64,000 nt of DNA from Magnolia sinica (Eukaryota; Streptophyta; Magnoliopsida; Magnoliales; Magnoliaceae): assembly GCF_029962835.1 (NCBI RefSeq), contig NC_080573.1:93615501-93679500 (forward strand), given 5' to 3'. Below are positions 34,739 to 46,689 of the stretch, one piece after another (position 1 is the first letter of the stretch; every line of letters starts with the position of its first letter). Both the position numbers and the translations under genes were made by a program. A model generated the notes under the pieces. That model was not told the origin of the DNA. It saw only the letters and a program-made list of their open reading frames with translations, and ran no database searches.

Positions 34739-36944
34739 TATGCTAGTGGGCCCTCGGAAGACTCTGTAAGTTGAAAACCCTTGCCCCTAGGGCAAATTTA
34801 ATGGAAAAAGGGGCACCGAGGCTATTTGTGCACATTCTGGAATTATAAATAACCCCCCTATTTTCACCATTTCACTCCCATACAAAAATTTCTATTACAA
34901 CTAGAGAGAGAGAGAGAGAGAAGAGAGAAGAGAAGAGAAGAGAGGAAGGAGATGTGAGAGAGGGGTTGATTGGAGGAGACATGCCTTATCCCTATTAGCT
35001 AGCAGTGTAGTCACGACCGCACCACACCGCACCACCGTAGTTGCCCAAATGACGATTAGAGGTAAATTTGAGTCTTCAAAGGGCTTGCATGAATCCTTAC
35101 AAGTTAATCATACAAATGTAGGGCATCGGTGAACCATCCCACAAAGCCCTAGCCTTGGAGCAAGTCCGCATTCGATGAACCTACCCAAGGTACAAACCAT
35201 TACTCTTAGGTTGCCGTTAATCGAACCCCGTGTCATGATTAATGATTTATATAGTGAATAAATGATTGCATGCTAACCAGTGCATACTTGTATGGCCATT
35301 TGCCTTCCATAAATTGCTAATCACATGTAATGTAACTTGAACATTCAGTTGGATGCTAGAATAAGTTGAAATTACTAGATTTATTGCTCATGCTTCCTAT
35401 TATTCACCGACATGTTCGAAAAAATGCCCAGACAAAGTAGAATTTTCCTGATTTGCTATTTATATACTTTCCTGTAACTGTAATAATTAATTTATTAGTA
35501 TATTAATTAATTGTGGCTATTTGGTTAATTGAGTTAGCTGGCAAACCATAAATTTATAAGGGAAACCATAATTGAGTCGGCCGCCATAAATTAGCCCGAT
35601 TGACCCGGGCAGAATGCGGACAACCGACAGTAGTTGGACTACACAGGATGCTTGCACCTAGTGCCGGTCACGTCGAGGTTTACCGAGTCAACCGAACTAT
35701 TCTACTAACTGACCATCAATGTGTGTCCACCATGTATGATCACACCCGCTTGAATTTGGAGCACCCTCACAACCTAGAGAGGCTTACTAATAACTGTTAG
35801 TGATACGATCCTCATGTCTCATGAGTTGGGCATGGTGGTATGGGACATTGTGTCTATGTTGTAGGCATATGTTGGGGTGACGAGCCTCACCATAGTAACC
35901 AATGAACAACCAATAAGGCTATGAGCCTAATATATCAAACTGTAATGATGCCGTGACCATTCCACAATTGTGTTTGGGTGACGACCCTTACATCATTTGT
36001 GGCCGTGCTTCACCCGTCAATGGACGGCTTAACACTGTACTTCTGGGCTGTGTCATCCTGGTCCTAAGTAATCAGTCGGGCTAGTTTTAGCCTCACATTG
36101 ATTGGGGAGTTATCATCTGCGTGGTAAACCCTAATACTGATTAAGGATCGTAGGTAAAAAACCGCTATGGCCACCTTGGGCCTAGCAATCTGGATATGGC
36201 CATTGACTGACTGGAGGTTTTTTAGCTTCCCCAATTTTGTTGGATGAATGAGATAAATTAATTACTTAGCTAAAATGAACCTTCATCGCGTTGCATTAGT
36301 TTAGGCTATGATGACTTTTGCGTTGTAGTCGCGTGATGAGGGAGTGTTGGATTGTGAGGGCATGCATCATCTCATGATAGCATACACATGTATTAATAAG
36401 AGTATATAGGAACTGGGTGTTTAATTTGTTTTATCATTGATCGTGCTTGTGGAATTCATAACATGCATAACTTGATATTAATGGAACCACTGAGTTTATC
36501 ACTCACTCTCACTCTAGGACGATGTTTTAAAATACTAACCAGAACCTATCATAAATATAGGGACCATGAGTCTAACGCATTGGAGACAGCGTTCGTGGAC
36601 TCAGAGGAGGAGCTCTTATACTTCTAGTTGTTGGGCAGGCCGTTGTATGTCGCGTTAGGGGCAGTGATGAGATTTTGGGCCAATACATCTTTTTATTTTG
36701 AAACTATATGTATTTTTGCTGGAATGTAGTCTCGTACACTAGATATATACATTTTCTTATTCGTTGTATTTTGAGTTAAAATTTGCATTCAATCTCGGGT
36801 ACGTCACATAGTCCATTGTAAATCTCTCGAATGCTCACATGCCAAATAAAATAAATTATAGAACTTGCTTCTGCAAAGCATAAGCAACACCTGGGATATT
36901 GGGAGTCGAGTATTTACTCGGCCCATGAAATCCGAGGCATTACA
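34739..36944 (+). repeat. 3' LTR of the non-autonomous element, right part
   Basis: Continues the LTR interrupted at 25756. It contains TATA box AATTATAAATAACC (34841) followed by an AG-rich leader (34903-34945). Its last 600 bases repeat 19230-19832. It ends ...GAGGCATTACA. Confidence 0.82.
34903..34945. repeat. AG-rich microsatellite in the LTR leader
   Basis: (AG)n then AGAAG-type repeats just downstream of the TATA box. Confidence 0.8.
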
Positions 36945-39900
36945 ACATTGTCCCCTCACGTCTCTTCATATTCGTAGAATGTAAAGGTATGTTGTACCTC
37001 AGGGAAGGAAATTTGCATTGCCGCCTACCACTTGGTGACGCCTGATTGCTTCCCCGATCGTCATTCACCACTCTTTATGTCAGAAATTACTTGTCAAACT
37101 CCCTGCACTAAATGTAGGTGTAACTATCGACGGCTGAGACTTTTAAGTATCATTATAAAAACTCTCCTGCATCTTATTTGCTCTGCCCTCCTCATGTGCA
37201 TTGCTTGCCTTCTTCCTCTTACTCAAAATTTTTGTGCTTTAGTTAGGATGTGGTGTTTAGACCTTATGTTTGGAAAGCGGCCAAATCTAAGGGATGATAA
37301 CAAAAGATTCATTGTGCACCATGAAGATGACTAGACTTGTGCTTGAAGTTCTTCTCTTAAGATCATTCTTTTGAATAGCTTTGACTCCTTACCATTAGTT
37401 TAAGAGATGACTTTATAGCGAACAAAATGGAGCTTTACTATTACACACATACACACATGACTCATCAATCAATCTAATTTTCCTAACTTAATTTTGTAGG
37501 ATACCTAGTTGTTTAATTACCATATGATTTTATGAAAAATTTCTTTTAATCATATGACCAGTTCTTTATTTAATATTTTATTTTTTTGCATGCATTTGTT
37601 GTGCTTGTTGACCATTTAAATATTGCTTTACATAACGTACATTATTGTTGTGACTATGATTTCGACCATTCCTTGTTTGGTTACTATTGAATGATGCAAT
37701 CAGTTGAAGATTGGTGTGAGATAATTGACTGATCTTCCTTTATCTTTGGATGTTTCTGAGGTCTAATCTTTAGCATGACTTAAATTGTGTTGGAACACGA
37801 GGTTGTTCCTCATCACTACCTCATTAATCCTTAATTCATTAATCAGAAAGTAGTCATTAGAGGAGTCTTCTTTGTCCAGAAGGTTGTCTTCTGAGAGCTC
37901 TATGTCGTGGTCGGTTGAAAAGGGGTGTCACCTTATCCGCTCAAAGGTAGGGAGTTGTAAGCTAAGTTGAGTTTAACCAACTCATAAATGGATCCGCTAT
38001 CTGCGAGCTAGGTAGGCATTGGCATACCACTAATGAAATGGATAGTGAGGTCTTTCCCACTCACTTGGTCGTGTGCATAATGGGCGACAACCAATGTTGG
38101 AGTGTACTAGACCCTGGTGATGTTTCTAGAGACAAATGTTTTGATATGTGGACTAGTTGAAGATTAGCATATTTGTATTACATCTCTAGTATATGACATT
38201 CGACCATGTAGGCCTTGAATTACATAGCCTTGATATAGATAACATCATTTATGGACTTGCCAGTTTATCCCTCCATTATTTTTGCATACTCTGACATTTG
38301 TATGCTTGACACATGCATTACACACACACAAACGCACTCTCTAAGCTTCGTAGTAAGATTATGCACGTTCGTTATGTGCAGGTTATGCTAGACCGTAGCA
38401 GCATTGAGGAAGGAGCATATGCATGATCTTTTAGAGTTTTGTTATATCTTGTATTTCCCTTTCTAACATTGTACTCAAAGATTATATTAGTGGATATGTT
38501 GTGATGATGTTTTGTGACTTGGGTACACTTGAGGTTATGCTCCTTTACAAAAAAATCACCCTGAAAATTCTCATTGTACGATCCCAAGATTGGAACCTCG
38601 CATATTAGAGCTGGGACCCAAGAATGGGCTACTACGGAGGCTGTCGGCACCATATTTGGCTACTAGGAATTTTGTGAGCCTGGTTCCCAATTTTGGGGCG
38701 TGATAGATCGAACTCATTGAAGAGTTGACTAGTTTAATTTGTATTTTGTTATCCAGCAACTCAGGACCTCTATAGCTGAACTAAGCATGTTCTAAATGAG
38801 CTCTTAAGGCTGTGTGATGGTCAAATGAAGGTTTACTATTATGAAACGATCACCTATAGGCTTAGGTTGTTTTGGGTCTAATGTTAGGCTCACCAAGGCA
38901 CCTTAATATATATGTTCTTCACATCCTTGATGATCCAAGTCCTCATGTGTCTTCGGTCTCTAACTTCCAAGGGCTCAACCAACACACCGACATATGGATT
39001 CACATGATTGACAAATAAGTGCATAAGATAAGTGCACTAATAGGTGGGACGTTCCTGGCCATATGACTTAAACAAGGATGTCCCTTGCTTTTATGGTAAG
39101 AGAGAGAGGTGTAAGTGGGATACAATTCTACATAGAAAGGTGTAGTGGAAAATGAAAGTCTAATGAGAGAATGTTTAGTGGGAAATAGTTTTTAAATTTT
39201 AGATTTTTTGAAAAGAATTGTGTTTCCACCTTGAGTAGGATTATTTCTAATTTTAGATTACTTGAGAATCAAGGAAGCTAGAAATAGGAGTAATTGAAAT
39301 AAGATGAGCATAGGAAGGAGAGTTCCATAAGGAGATATGATCTTGTGCTTTGAAGAGAGAAAAGTAAGAGAGAGAGAGAGAGAGAGAAGGTGGAGCTTTC
39401 AAGCTATGGGTTTCTTCCTTGCTTTTCTTCTTTGATTCATCTAGATCAAAGGCGAGTGATTCTCACATGAATTTTTAATTTAATTTATTTATCTTAGCCC
39501 TGATTTCCAAAACTACCCGACTTTCCATACCCGATTGCATTGCTTTTATGAATTCTCACCCAAATCTAAGAAAATATAATTTTTTCCTTTTGTTACAAGA
39601 ACTATACGAGATTTTAATGGTAAAATTAGGATTTCCACTTAACTTTTTATTTTATTGAATTATTTTCTCACCCAATTCCTTAAATTATGCGATTTCAAGC
39701 ATCGTATACATTGTTTTGTTAAGAATTGTGATTTTATATCAATTTGACAAGTGGTGTAAGGAAACTTTGTCTGTTTGGAATTTTCTCTACTTTCATCTTG
39801 TCCTTTAAATTCAAGAAAGTTTTTTTCTTAATTCTCTAGAATCCAAGGTTTTAAATATTAAATTTATGATTCTAATTAGGTCAGGGACTGATTTGCACAA

Positions 39901-40221
39901 AAAATTCAAGTGTCGGATAAAAAACTATGTGAAAACTTATATTATATTGTCCAAAATTGCTGAAATCACACCAATGGTATAATTTTAATTTTTTGGGATA
40001 GTTTATATGAATTATTAAATTTTCATATGTATTTTACTTTATTTTTTTACTATTAATTTATTGCTAAAAAATACTTTGCTTTGATCTTAAATTATTTAGC
40101 ATGTGTTGTACTTGAATTAGTTTCATGAAAGTCGTTCATGTTACCATCCTGTGAGAGATAGTTGTTTTGGAATACATTATTTGCCCTAAATATATGTCTT
40201 AAATAATTTATACACTAAAAG
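36945..40221. other. Unassigned region, probably old LTR-element debris
   Basis: 3.3 kb without recognisable genes. Segments such as ATTTTGGGGCGTGATAGA (about 38690) look like gypsy LTR ends, and 37900-38120 reads like LTR body sequence, but I could find no partner LTR. A short (AG)n run lies at about 39368-39387. 39480-40220 is very AT-rich. Confidence 0.35.
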
Positions 40222-42577
40222 TGTAACATTCTAAATTTTCACGGCCAGAGTTTATACTCGTGCTCGAGGAAATCGAGTGTTAATAATGTAAGAAGTGGAT
40301 GTCTTGAGGGTTAACCTTGAGATTTTTCTTATCTAGATCACATCCAGATACATTTGTAATGGTAATCATTTACAAGAATAAAATTAGCTGCATTTCTCAT
40401 TCTATAATTAAATAAATTGTCAAATGCTCTCACAATGGAAGCTTGTTGCAAGGTTATGAGTTGTATAGCGGAAGCATAAATAAAAAAAATCATAAACTAT
40501 GTTCCTATTCTATTCAGCAAGATCTTCTATCGGTAATTGATCTTCTGGGTCCACAACCTGTAAGTCACATGCATTATCCGTACGGTTGGAGAGGGTCAAC
40601 GCCTTATTCACAATGATGGTTATCCTTTAAGATTAACAATAATTCAAGATATTCATAAAAGTAATGTAAGGGTTTTGATATGTCTCGTACTCCACTACTA
40701 TGAGGGGTATCAGCATGCACGAACAACCTACATGAGATGCATGCCTAGCAAAGTATGTGCAGCTCATCATACATAGTGATCGTTACAATGTGAAATATGA
40801 TTTATATAAACTCCGGATCGCCCCACATTCTCACACTACGGAGATTCACCGACATGTCGAACGCTACCATGGATTTACATGAATACCTCAAGGCAACACA
40901 ACACATGAGTCAGATGAATTACATGACACAATTTGTTCATGGAGCGACTATTTGCGACATTCAATCTCGGAAGTGATGTAACACACATTATAAATTAATT
41001 ACATCAATTTGTGCACCACTACCCAAAACCCATGAAATTATGTATCGACCAAGAGAGCCTCTACCCAGAGCGCATTACGTACATGATTAAATATTGAATC
41101 ATTAGTTGTGATACCTCTTAACACATTACTTGCACTGATAGAATAATAAATTGAATTATGGGAGTTTTAGAAATCTAAGGCACATAAGCCATAGAGGTAA
41201 ATAGTGCAAGGCTAACAAAATAAAGAGGAGAATAATAATGGCTAACTCAACAAAGAGGAGAGTGACAATAGCTAACTCAACAAAGAGGAGAGTAGCAATG
41301 ACTAACTCAACAAGGAGAAGAGTGGCAATGACTAACTCAATAAACAGAAGAGTAGCAAGGGTTAACTCAACAAAATTGGTAAAGGCAAGGGCAAGGCTTG
41401 CATCTATCACCCCACATAAATAAAGATACACATAATTAAACTCAGGCCTTAACCATCATTCCCAAAGGATAAATAATCATTGGTGGTAAATAAAACAATT
41501 TCAAGAAGAGAATCATGATAGTATGATAACAGGGCATATAAAAGGCGGAATAAAAATATATCAACTTAAATCAATGTAAGCTTAAAGAAGTCCCTCACCT
41601 CTAGTGTTGTTCCTCCCTTGAATGTGGGTGTGCGTTGAAGGATTAGGCCCTTAATCTAGTATTTAAGAATTTAGATGGTTAAGTTTGACTAGTTGGTCTT
41701 CTTGGCTCGATTTCTAGATCGAAGCATTGACAGAGAAGGGAGAGAAGGAGTATGGGATGGATAGGTTGGCCATGGCGTACCTGATGTTTCAACTCAATAC
41801 TTGGTGAGTTGTTTGCTTCGAGCAACCGTCCTCCTCTTCTTTTCTGTTACAGGCTTCATTCTTCTTCTCCTTTTCTTTCCTTCTCTCGTTTTCTTTCTCT
41901 CTTTCTTTCCTTCTTGTTTTTCCTTTTTCCTCTCCCACTGTTGGACGAGTGGCTTTTATAGGTGGAAAGAGTCTTCATACTCTTCCGCGCATGCCCCGGT
42001 GCAAATCTGCTTACGTAGCAAGGGATGAGGAGGCGTTTTCCCTACGCAGTTCCTATCTCACAGGGGTGTGTATCAGCAGCGTGATGTGGCCCGTTCTTTG
42101 GCATTTGGTTTCTTCCTCTCTTTTGATTTCCATTCTCCTGTTGTGATCTCTAAGTGGGCCATATCGTCTAAACTACCTGTCTGAACCATCGCCAACTGTC
42201 CAGCGTTAGCTTGATGGATGGCTCTGTTTTAAGGGCAGATTGGGCCATGATCATGTTCTACCCAAACAGATCTTCTTGGACGGTCCTGATTTGATGTCCA
42301 ACGATCTCTGGCCCCTAAAATTGGTGGTCTGGATGATCTTTACCATTTCTTTGCAAAACATCTCTCTAGAAGTGTTTGGAGCAAAAGACGAAAGACGCGT
42401 GTATGACTTCTCCGCTCTGCCCGACTCCTCTTTCGTCGGAATGGACTGGAAGGGGTGTTCTTAGGATTTGAACGGCCCAGATCTCTTCATACCAGCCTTG
42501 TGGGCCGATCAGCAGCTTCCCTCCTTCCACGGTTTTCTTGGCATGGGGTTACGATTGTCCGAGTGGTGGCAGCGTCT
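40222..42577 (-). repeat. Gypsy-type LTR remnant, minus strand, interrupted by the CACTA element
   Basis: Begins TGTAACATTC like the other gypsy LTRs here. On the minus strand CCTATAAAAGCC at about 41953-41964 is followed by a GA-rich leader (CT-rich on plus, 41830-41940), the same arrangement as the LTR at 8388-11477. The right end cannot be placed: the CACTA element is inserted at 42578 and the host sequence resumes at 55925. Confidence 0.45.
41238..41390. repeat. 30-bp minisatellite, about 5 copies
   Basis: Unit AACTCAACAAAGAGGAGAGT plus ten more bases; copies start near 41244, 41274, 41304, 41334 and 41364. The multiple-of-three unit gives a hydrophobic open frame on the minus strand that I regard as spurious. 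Confidence 0.88.
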
Positions 42578-42594
42578 CACTACAAGAAAAGGGG

Positions 42595-43090
42595 GCTTTA
42601 GCCTCATTTCAAAATTGAGGCTAAAAAGGTTAAAAACTGAGGCTAAAGCCTTTAGCCTCAGTTTTGCCTTAGTTATCCAAACCGAGGTTGAAACCCCCGT
42701 GGCTAAAGGTTTTAGCCTCAGTTTTAGCAACCGAGGCTAAAATGACTTTTATAGCCTCAGTTCTTCAAGTGAGGCTAAAAGAACCTTTTTAGCTTCAGTT
42801 TTCTCGAAATGAGGCTAAATCAAAATTTTAGCCTCCATTGTTTCCAACTGAGACTAAATCTAAATTTTAGCCTCAGTTGCTTCCAATTGAAGTTAAATCT
42901 ATTTTTAACCTCGGTTCTCAACAACCGAGGCTAAAGCCTTTAACCATGGGAGTTGTAGTCTCAGTTTAGGTAATTGAGGCAAAACTGAGACTAAAGATAG
43001 ATTTAGCCTTTATTGGCATCAACCGAGGCTAAGTTCAGTTTTTAACATCATTTATCAATAATCGAGGCTAAATCTAGTTTCTGTCAACAA
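42595..43090. repeat. CACTA left subterminal repeats
   Basis: About ten to twelve diverged copies of TTTAGCCTCAGTT / AACCGAGGCTAAA in alternating orientation, each able to fold on itself. These are the usual place where the CACTA-encoded binding protein docks. Confidence 0.88.
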
Positions 43091-43441
43091 AAGCTAACAA
43101 TATTATAATCAACCAATGATTGAATCTGTGCATGTTTCACCCATTTAACATCCATCAAGACAACAATCAACAAGACAATTAATGGTCAATTTAAAGTTTT
43201 CAAAACAAACAAACTACCACATAGCCTTCCACATTCAGTAAGGTCCCCTTCCACGTGACTATTTTCTCTCGGATCGGAGCATCATTTCCATGAGTTACCA
43301 TCAATCCTGTAAAAAGGAAAACAGAAAACTAAATTATGATGAATATCATTAGCTTAGAAAGAAGAGCATGATCAGTCTTAAAATACTCACTGGAGGTTAT
43401 TATTTAATTTTCTCAACATGTGGAATTCTTCTGTTTTTTAG

Positions 43442-43606
43442 CATTGGCATGTCACTAACCATCCTCCACATCAAGTAAGAGGAGTGCCTGTACATGCCTG
43501 AAGACCTCTCTTTTGTCAGCATTGCACGCTCTTGAGGGAAGGTGAAGATAGCCTGGAAGACAGGGAACGTCCCCCAAAATCCTGAGATGAAGAAAAGGAG
43601 CCCAAT
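43442..43606 (-). pseudogene. Captured exon fragment of an ABCG half-transporter
   Basis: Minus-strand translation reads [20 protein letters not shown], then [20 protein letters not shown], then HSSY...VSDMPM. This is the stretch in the membrane domain of plant ABCG (WBC) half-transporters between transmembrane helices, where family members have FPQER and [13 protein letters not shown]. The fragment begins at an intact AG acceptor (ACAG at 43607-43610) and loses similarity after VSDMPM, where a true gene would continue with a further membrane helix. There is no ATP-binding cassette nearby, so it cannot make a transporter. It lies between the CACTA left end and the RIBA fragment, same strand. 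Confidence 0.8.
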
Positions 43607-43974
43607 CTGTGTTGACAGGAAAAAAAAAAGGCGTGAGAACAAACACTTTACAAGGACAATAAAACCCATGTTTGGTTGTTAGTTTTAATATTTCTCTACA
43701 CAATATTTCCCTTGCTTTATAGAAATCAAGTTTGATTTACACTCTTTAGTTGGTTTTTACAGTCCTAAGAGTTCTATTTCACAGGCTTTCCTAATAAGAG
43801 AACTTGCAACGACATCATCAATTTTCATCTATTGAAAAAAAAAATAGAAGAGAAGATACATCCAGGTTCTGATACCTGATCTTGAATGTGGTCAAGGGTA
43901 GATCGCCAACATCACTTTGTCTTAATGTAAAAATCACATGAAAAATTCAGCCCAATATCTTATTTCTAACTCAC

Positions 43975-44300
43975 CGGATGAGATCCAAGATTGAGATGAT
44001 TGGTATGCTGTTCTCCTTGGCTATCTTTCTTAAAGCGGGTAATCGGGCCATAGAGCCATCCTCAGCATCAAGAATTGCAGAAAGAACAGATATAGGCCGC
44101 AAGCCAGCAAGTGAAACTAAATCCGCTGAAGCTTCAGTGTGACCAGCTCTCTTTAGAACACCACCATTTCTATACTTGAGTGGAAATACATGGCCTGGTC
44201 TTCTGAAATCTTGCGGCTTAGAATCTGGAGACGAAAGAGCAAGAATAGTCTTCGCCCTATCCGAGGCTGACACTCCAGTAGATGCCCCGGTTTTCAAATC
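43975..44300 (-). pseudogene. RIBA: Captured RIBA fragment, exon B (DHBP synthase, C-terminal part)
   Basis: Translation contains TGVSASDRAKTILAL, RRPGHVFPLKYRNGGVLKR, AGHTEASADLVSLAG and DGSMARLPALRKIA, ending ISILDLIR. This is the second half of 3,4-dihydroxy-2-butanone-4-phosphate synthase, the N-terminal domain of the plastid bifunctional riboflavin enzyme RIBA (ribulose 5-phosphate to DHBP and formate). The His-Thr-Glu (HTEAS) motif of the family is present. Both splice sites look intact: CAG before the exon at 44301 and G|GTGAGT at 43974. The frame is open. The GTP cyclohydrolase II half and the plastid-targeting N-terminus are absent, so this is a transposon-carried fragment and not the cell's gene. 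Confidence 0.88.
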
Positions 44301-44779
44301 CTGATAATGGCAGCAAAGTGAAAATTCTGCATAAACCAGAAGTCTATATTGAAGCTTCTTGCTCTTTTACTATTGACATAAGATGCTAGAAGACCAACAC
44401 ACACCGTGTTTCTGTTCAACCCAGAAATGGTATTCGAGCATCCCACCTTTTGATAATCTAAGTCATTTATCTAGTGGACCTCCCCCTATTGATTGATTTG
44501 TGCTCCCATATCTTCCCAGTCATCCATTGTTAGTGGACTATAAATGGATAATCAAGGGACATGATCTTTTTGCAATGTGTCCGCATTGGGCCTATCATAT
44601 AATGGTTTGCACCACCAAACGGTGGGCCCCACATGTACGGTTTGTTGAGCCCAGCAATTTCTCGATGAACATTGTACGCATGGTTTTAGTTCTTTCTGAT
44701 CCCATGCTAAATACTACTCTTATCGATGAGCAGAACAAGATAAAACTGAAATGACCCAAGAGGCATTGAGAACTCCATA

Positions 44780-45004
44780 CCACTGTCACTGTGTAAGTTA
44801 CGGCGGATGGATCCTCATTCTCACTGCCAGTTGACATCAAAGGAAGGCTTAGCCTCTCCAGATCCTCTTGCTTCATCCCAACAGATACAATTCCTGAGCC
44901 ATGCCTAATCATAAAAGCCAGAGCCTGAGAACTTGCAAGAGATGCTGCCATGATAAGATCTCCTTCTTCATCACCATTTTCATCATCTACAGCAATCACA
45001 AACT
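44780..45004 (-). pseudogene. RIBA: Captured RIBA fragment, exon A (DHBP synthase, N-terminal part)
   Basis: Translation FVIAVDDENGDEEGDLIMAA, then SLASSQALAFMIRHGSGIVS, then a diverged loop and AVTYTVTV. The acidic D-x-E/D-x-E-GDL segment is the metal-binding loop of DHBP synthase. Plant RIBA usually has DRENEGD here; this copy has NGDEEGD. The exon starts after TCTAG (acceptor) and ends before GTATGG (donor). A 479-bp intron separates it from exon B, so the capture was from genomic DNA, not from mRNA. The upstream exon with the transit peptide is not recognised in 45005-46100. Confidence 0.87.
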
Positions 45005-46120
45005 AGAGAATAAAAGACAGGTTAACTATAGTTTGAGAGCTACTGTTCTCAAAATTCAATTAACTAGAAGAAATAACTTAAGCTAGCTTAGATGTAGCAT
45101 TTCTTTTGTTAGACATTAAATGCGTAGTAGGCAAAATTGCCATTTAGTTACATTTAGGTGGGAAGCAGGACCTTTATTTCATTCAAATTCAAAAAAGCAT
45201 TCGCTTCGACAAAAAACAAGTAACAAGCACACTGCTAGAGGATTAACACAGAAATTAAATGCCACTAAGCTGTTACCCGGCTTCTTTTACAAAGTGGCAT
45301 AAAGCTAACTCAAAAACGAACCGTCCAAATGGACCACATACGGATAAAACAAATACACCATGGTGGGTGGATAGACCTTTTATAGAAGCGAAGACTTGAA
45401 TGAGGTAGCATCTCTATATGGAGAGTAGAGAGGATTAACACACCTTATTTGCTAGCTGTACAAGGCACTTCTCTAGAGAAGAATACAGAGCAACCCTTTG
45501 CTCATTTATGGCATCTCCCAATTTTGGTAATTCAATGGAGCAAGGAAGCATTTGCGCAAGTATCTCATCACGTCATTTATTGCACCAACTATAGCTACCA
45601 TATAGAAAAAGAACAAAGTCTTGCACAAACAGCAGATTGTTCAGTACTACTGTTTTGATCAAAACAAAGTTCAGAGATAGGAGATTGCACAATCCTGCAT
45701 TAAAACAAATCTATAAATACCCCAAACTTTCAGAAAAAAAAAGAGAGTAAAAAATATAAATACAGGAGCTTAATTTTAGGTGCCCATGCTCCAAATTAAA
45801 AGCAAAAAAGAAAAATCAGTTATGCAATTACCAAGAATGGGTAGTGTATTTCCTTCTGAAGATTTTACTAGTGTTACATTGAAGAAGAGAGTTAGCTGGT
45901 CATACCTGATACACAAGAGAGGATCCTCAAAATTCTTTGTCGAAAACACAATCCTGCAGGATGGTCCATAGTTTCATATGGCCCCACTTTTTAAGGTTGG
46001 AACCTGCATGATAACCAGGAACAGATGAAATTAATCTGACATGACAAAAAAGAGAGAAAAAAAAAAGAAAAGAAAGCTTCATCAGAATGAACAAGGATCA
46101 TGTCATATAAGCTCTGAAAG

Positions 46121-46256
46121 TTGGGTCCTTGCTCATGCCTTAGTGGTAGACTCACAAGAGTTTCAACACGAGATCATGGGTTTGAGTACCCATTATGGTG
46201 AAAAATCACTGTGGTGTGTGAGAGTGTGTGGGGGTGTGTATGTTGGTAAAAAAATA
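46121..46256 (+). mobile_element. tRNA-derived SINE, 136 bp
   Basis: Pol III A-box-like TTAGTGGTAGACTC (about 46139) and B-box GGGTTTGAGTACCC (46178-46191), spaced as in a tRNA, then a GT-rich tail and A-rich end. Target duplication AAG(C/T)TCTGAAAG at 46109-46120 and 46257-46268, one mismatch. Nested in the CACTA element. Confidence 0.82.
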
Positions 46257-46423
46257 AAGTTCTGAAAGATAAATAAGGAAAAGGACACAATCAGGAAAAT
46301 TGCCCTTTTCTTCTACAAAACAGAAAATGACAAATAGCTGTAGGTTCGAATTGTAGATTACGAACAAGTTTTAGAATGTGCAGAATAACTAGAGATCGAT
46401 GCCCAAAATTGTTTCATGAACAG

Positions 46424-46425
<2 letters not shown>

Positions 46426-46454
<29 letters not shown>
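46426..46454. repeat. (GA)n microsatellite
   Basis: Uninterrupted GA run inside the CACTA element. 46270-46670 otherwise shows nothing I recognise. Confidence 0.85.
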
Positions 46455-46458
<4 letters not shown>

Positions 46459-46689
46459 CTCCTATGAACCGGTTGATGTGTGCACAAAATCCAAACTGTC
46501 CACTAGATGAGTCATCCTCATGAAACCCCTAGGGCCCAAAAGTTAGCCTGATCCAAAAACGTGTGGGCCATAGCAAAGTGGGAGGGAATTCCCACCCTTG
46601 ATTTTCACAGAGTGCACCAAAGTTGCAAAAGAACATGATTTTGGCCAAATCCTTCATCTAAGCTGTATGGCCTAGATTGCATATATATA

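Larger units (their letters stand above)
19230..36944 (+). mobile_element. Non-autonomous gypsy-type LTR element (LARD-like), with nested insertions
   Basis: 19230-19832 and 36343-36944 are clear direct repeats (both run from GTGTTGGATTGTGAGGG to CGAGTATTTACTCG...GCATTACA). The first is followed by a PBS (19835); the 3' LTR start (24511) is preceded by a PPT. So the element is plus-strand: 5' LTR remnant, internal region 19833-24510, and 3' LTR 24511-36944. Two later insertions lie inside: a solo LTR (22635-24402) and a whole Sirevirus (25757-34733). Taking these out leaves about 2.9 kb of internal DNA with no gag or pol. It presumably moved using enzymes of an autonomous chromovirus. Confidence 0.78.

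Noticed and set aside
41156..41431. Minus-strand hydrophobic 91-codon ORF resembling a membrane protein
   Set aside because: Produced by the 30-bp minisatellite; the Leu/Ile/Val repeat mirrors the DNA repeat.
43975..45004. Functional riboflavin biosynthesis gene
   Set aside because: Only two internal exons; no transit peptide, no GTP cyclohydrolase II half, located within a transposon, metal-loop altered.
46121..46256. Functional tRNA gene
   Set aside because: A and B boxes are present but no cloverleaf with acceptor stem; tail and target duplication show a SINE.
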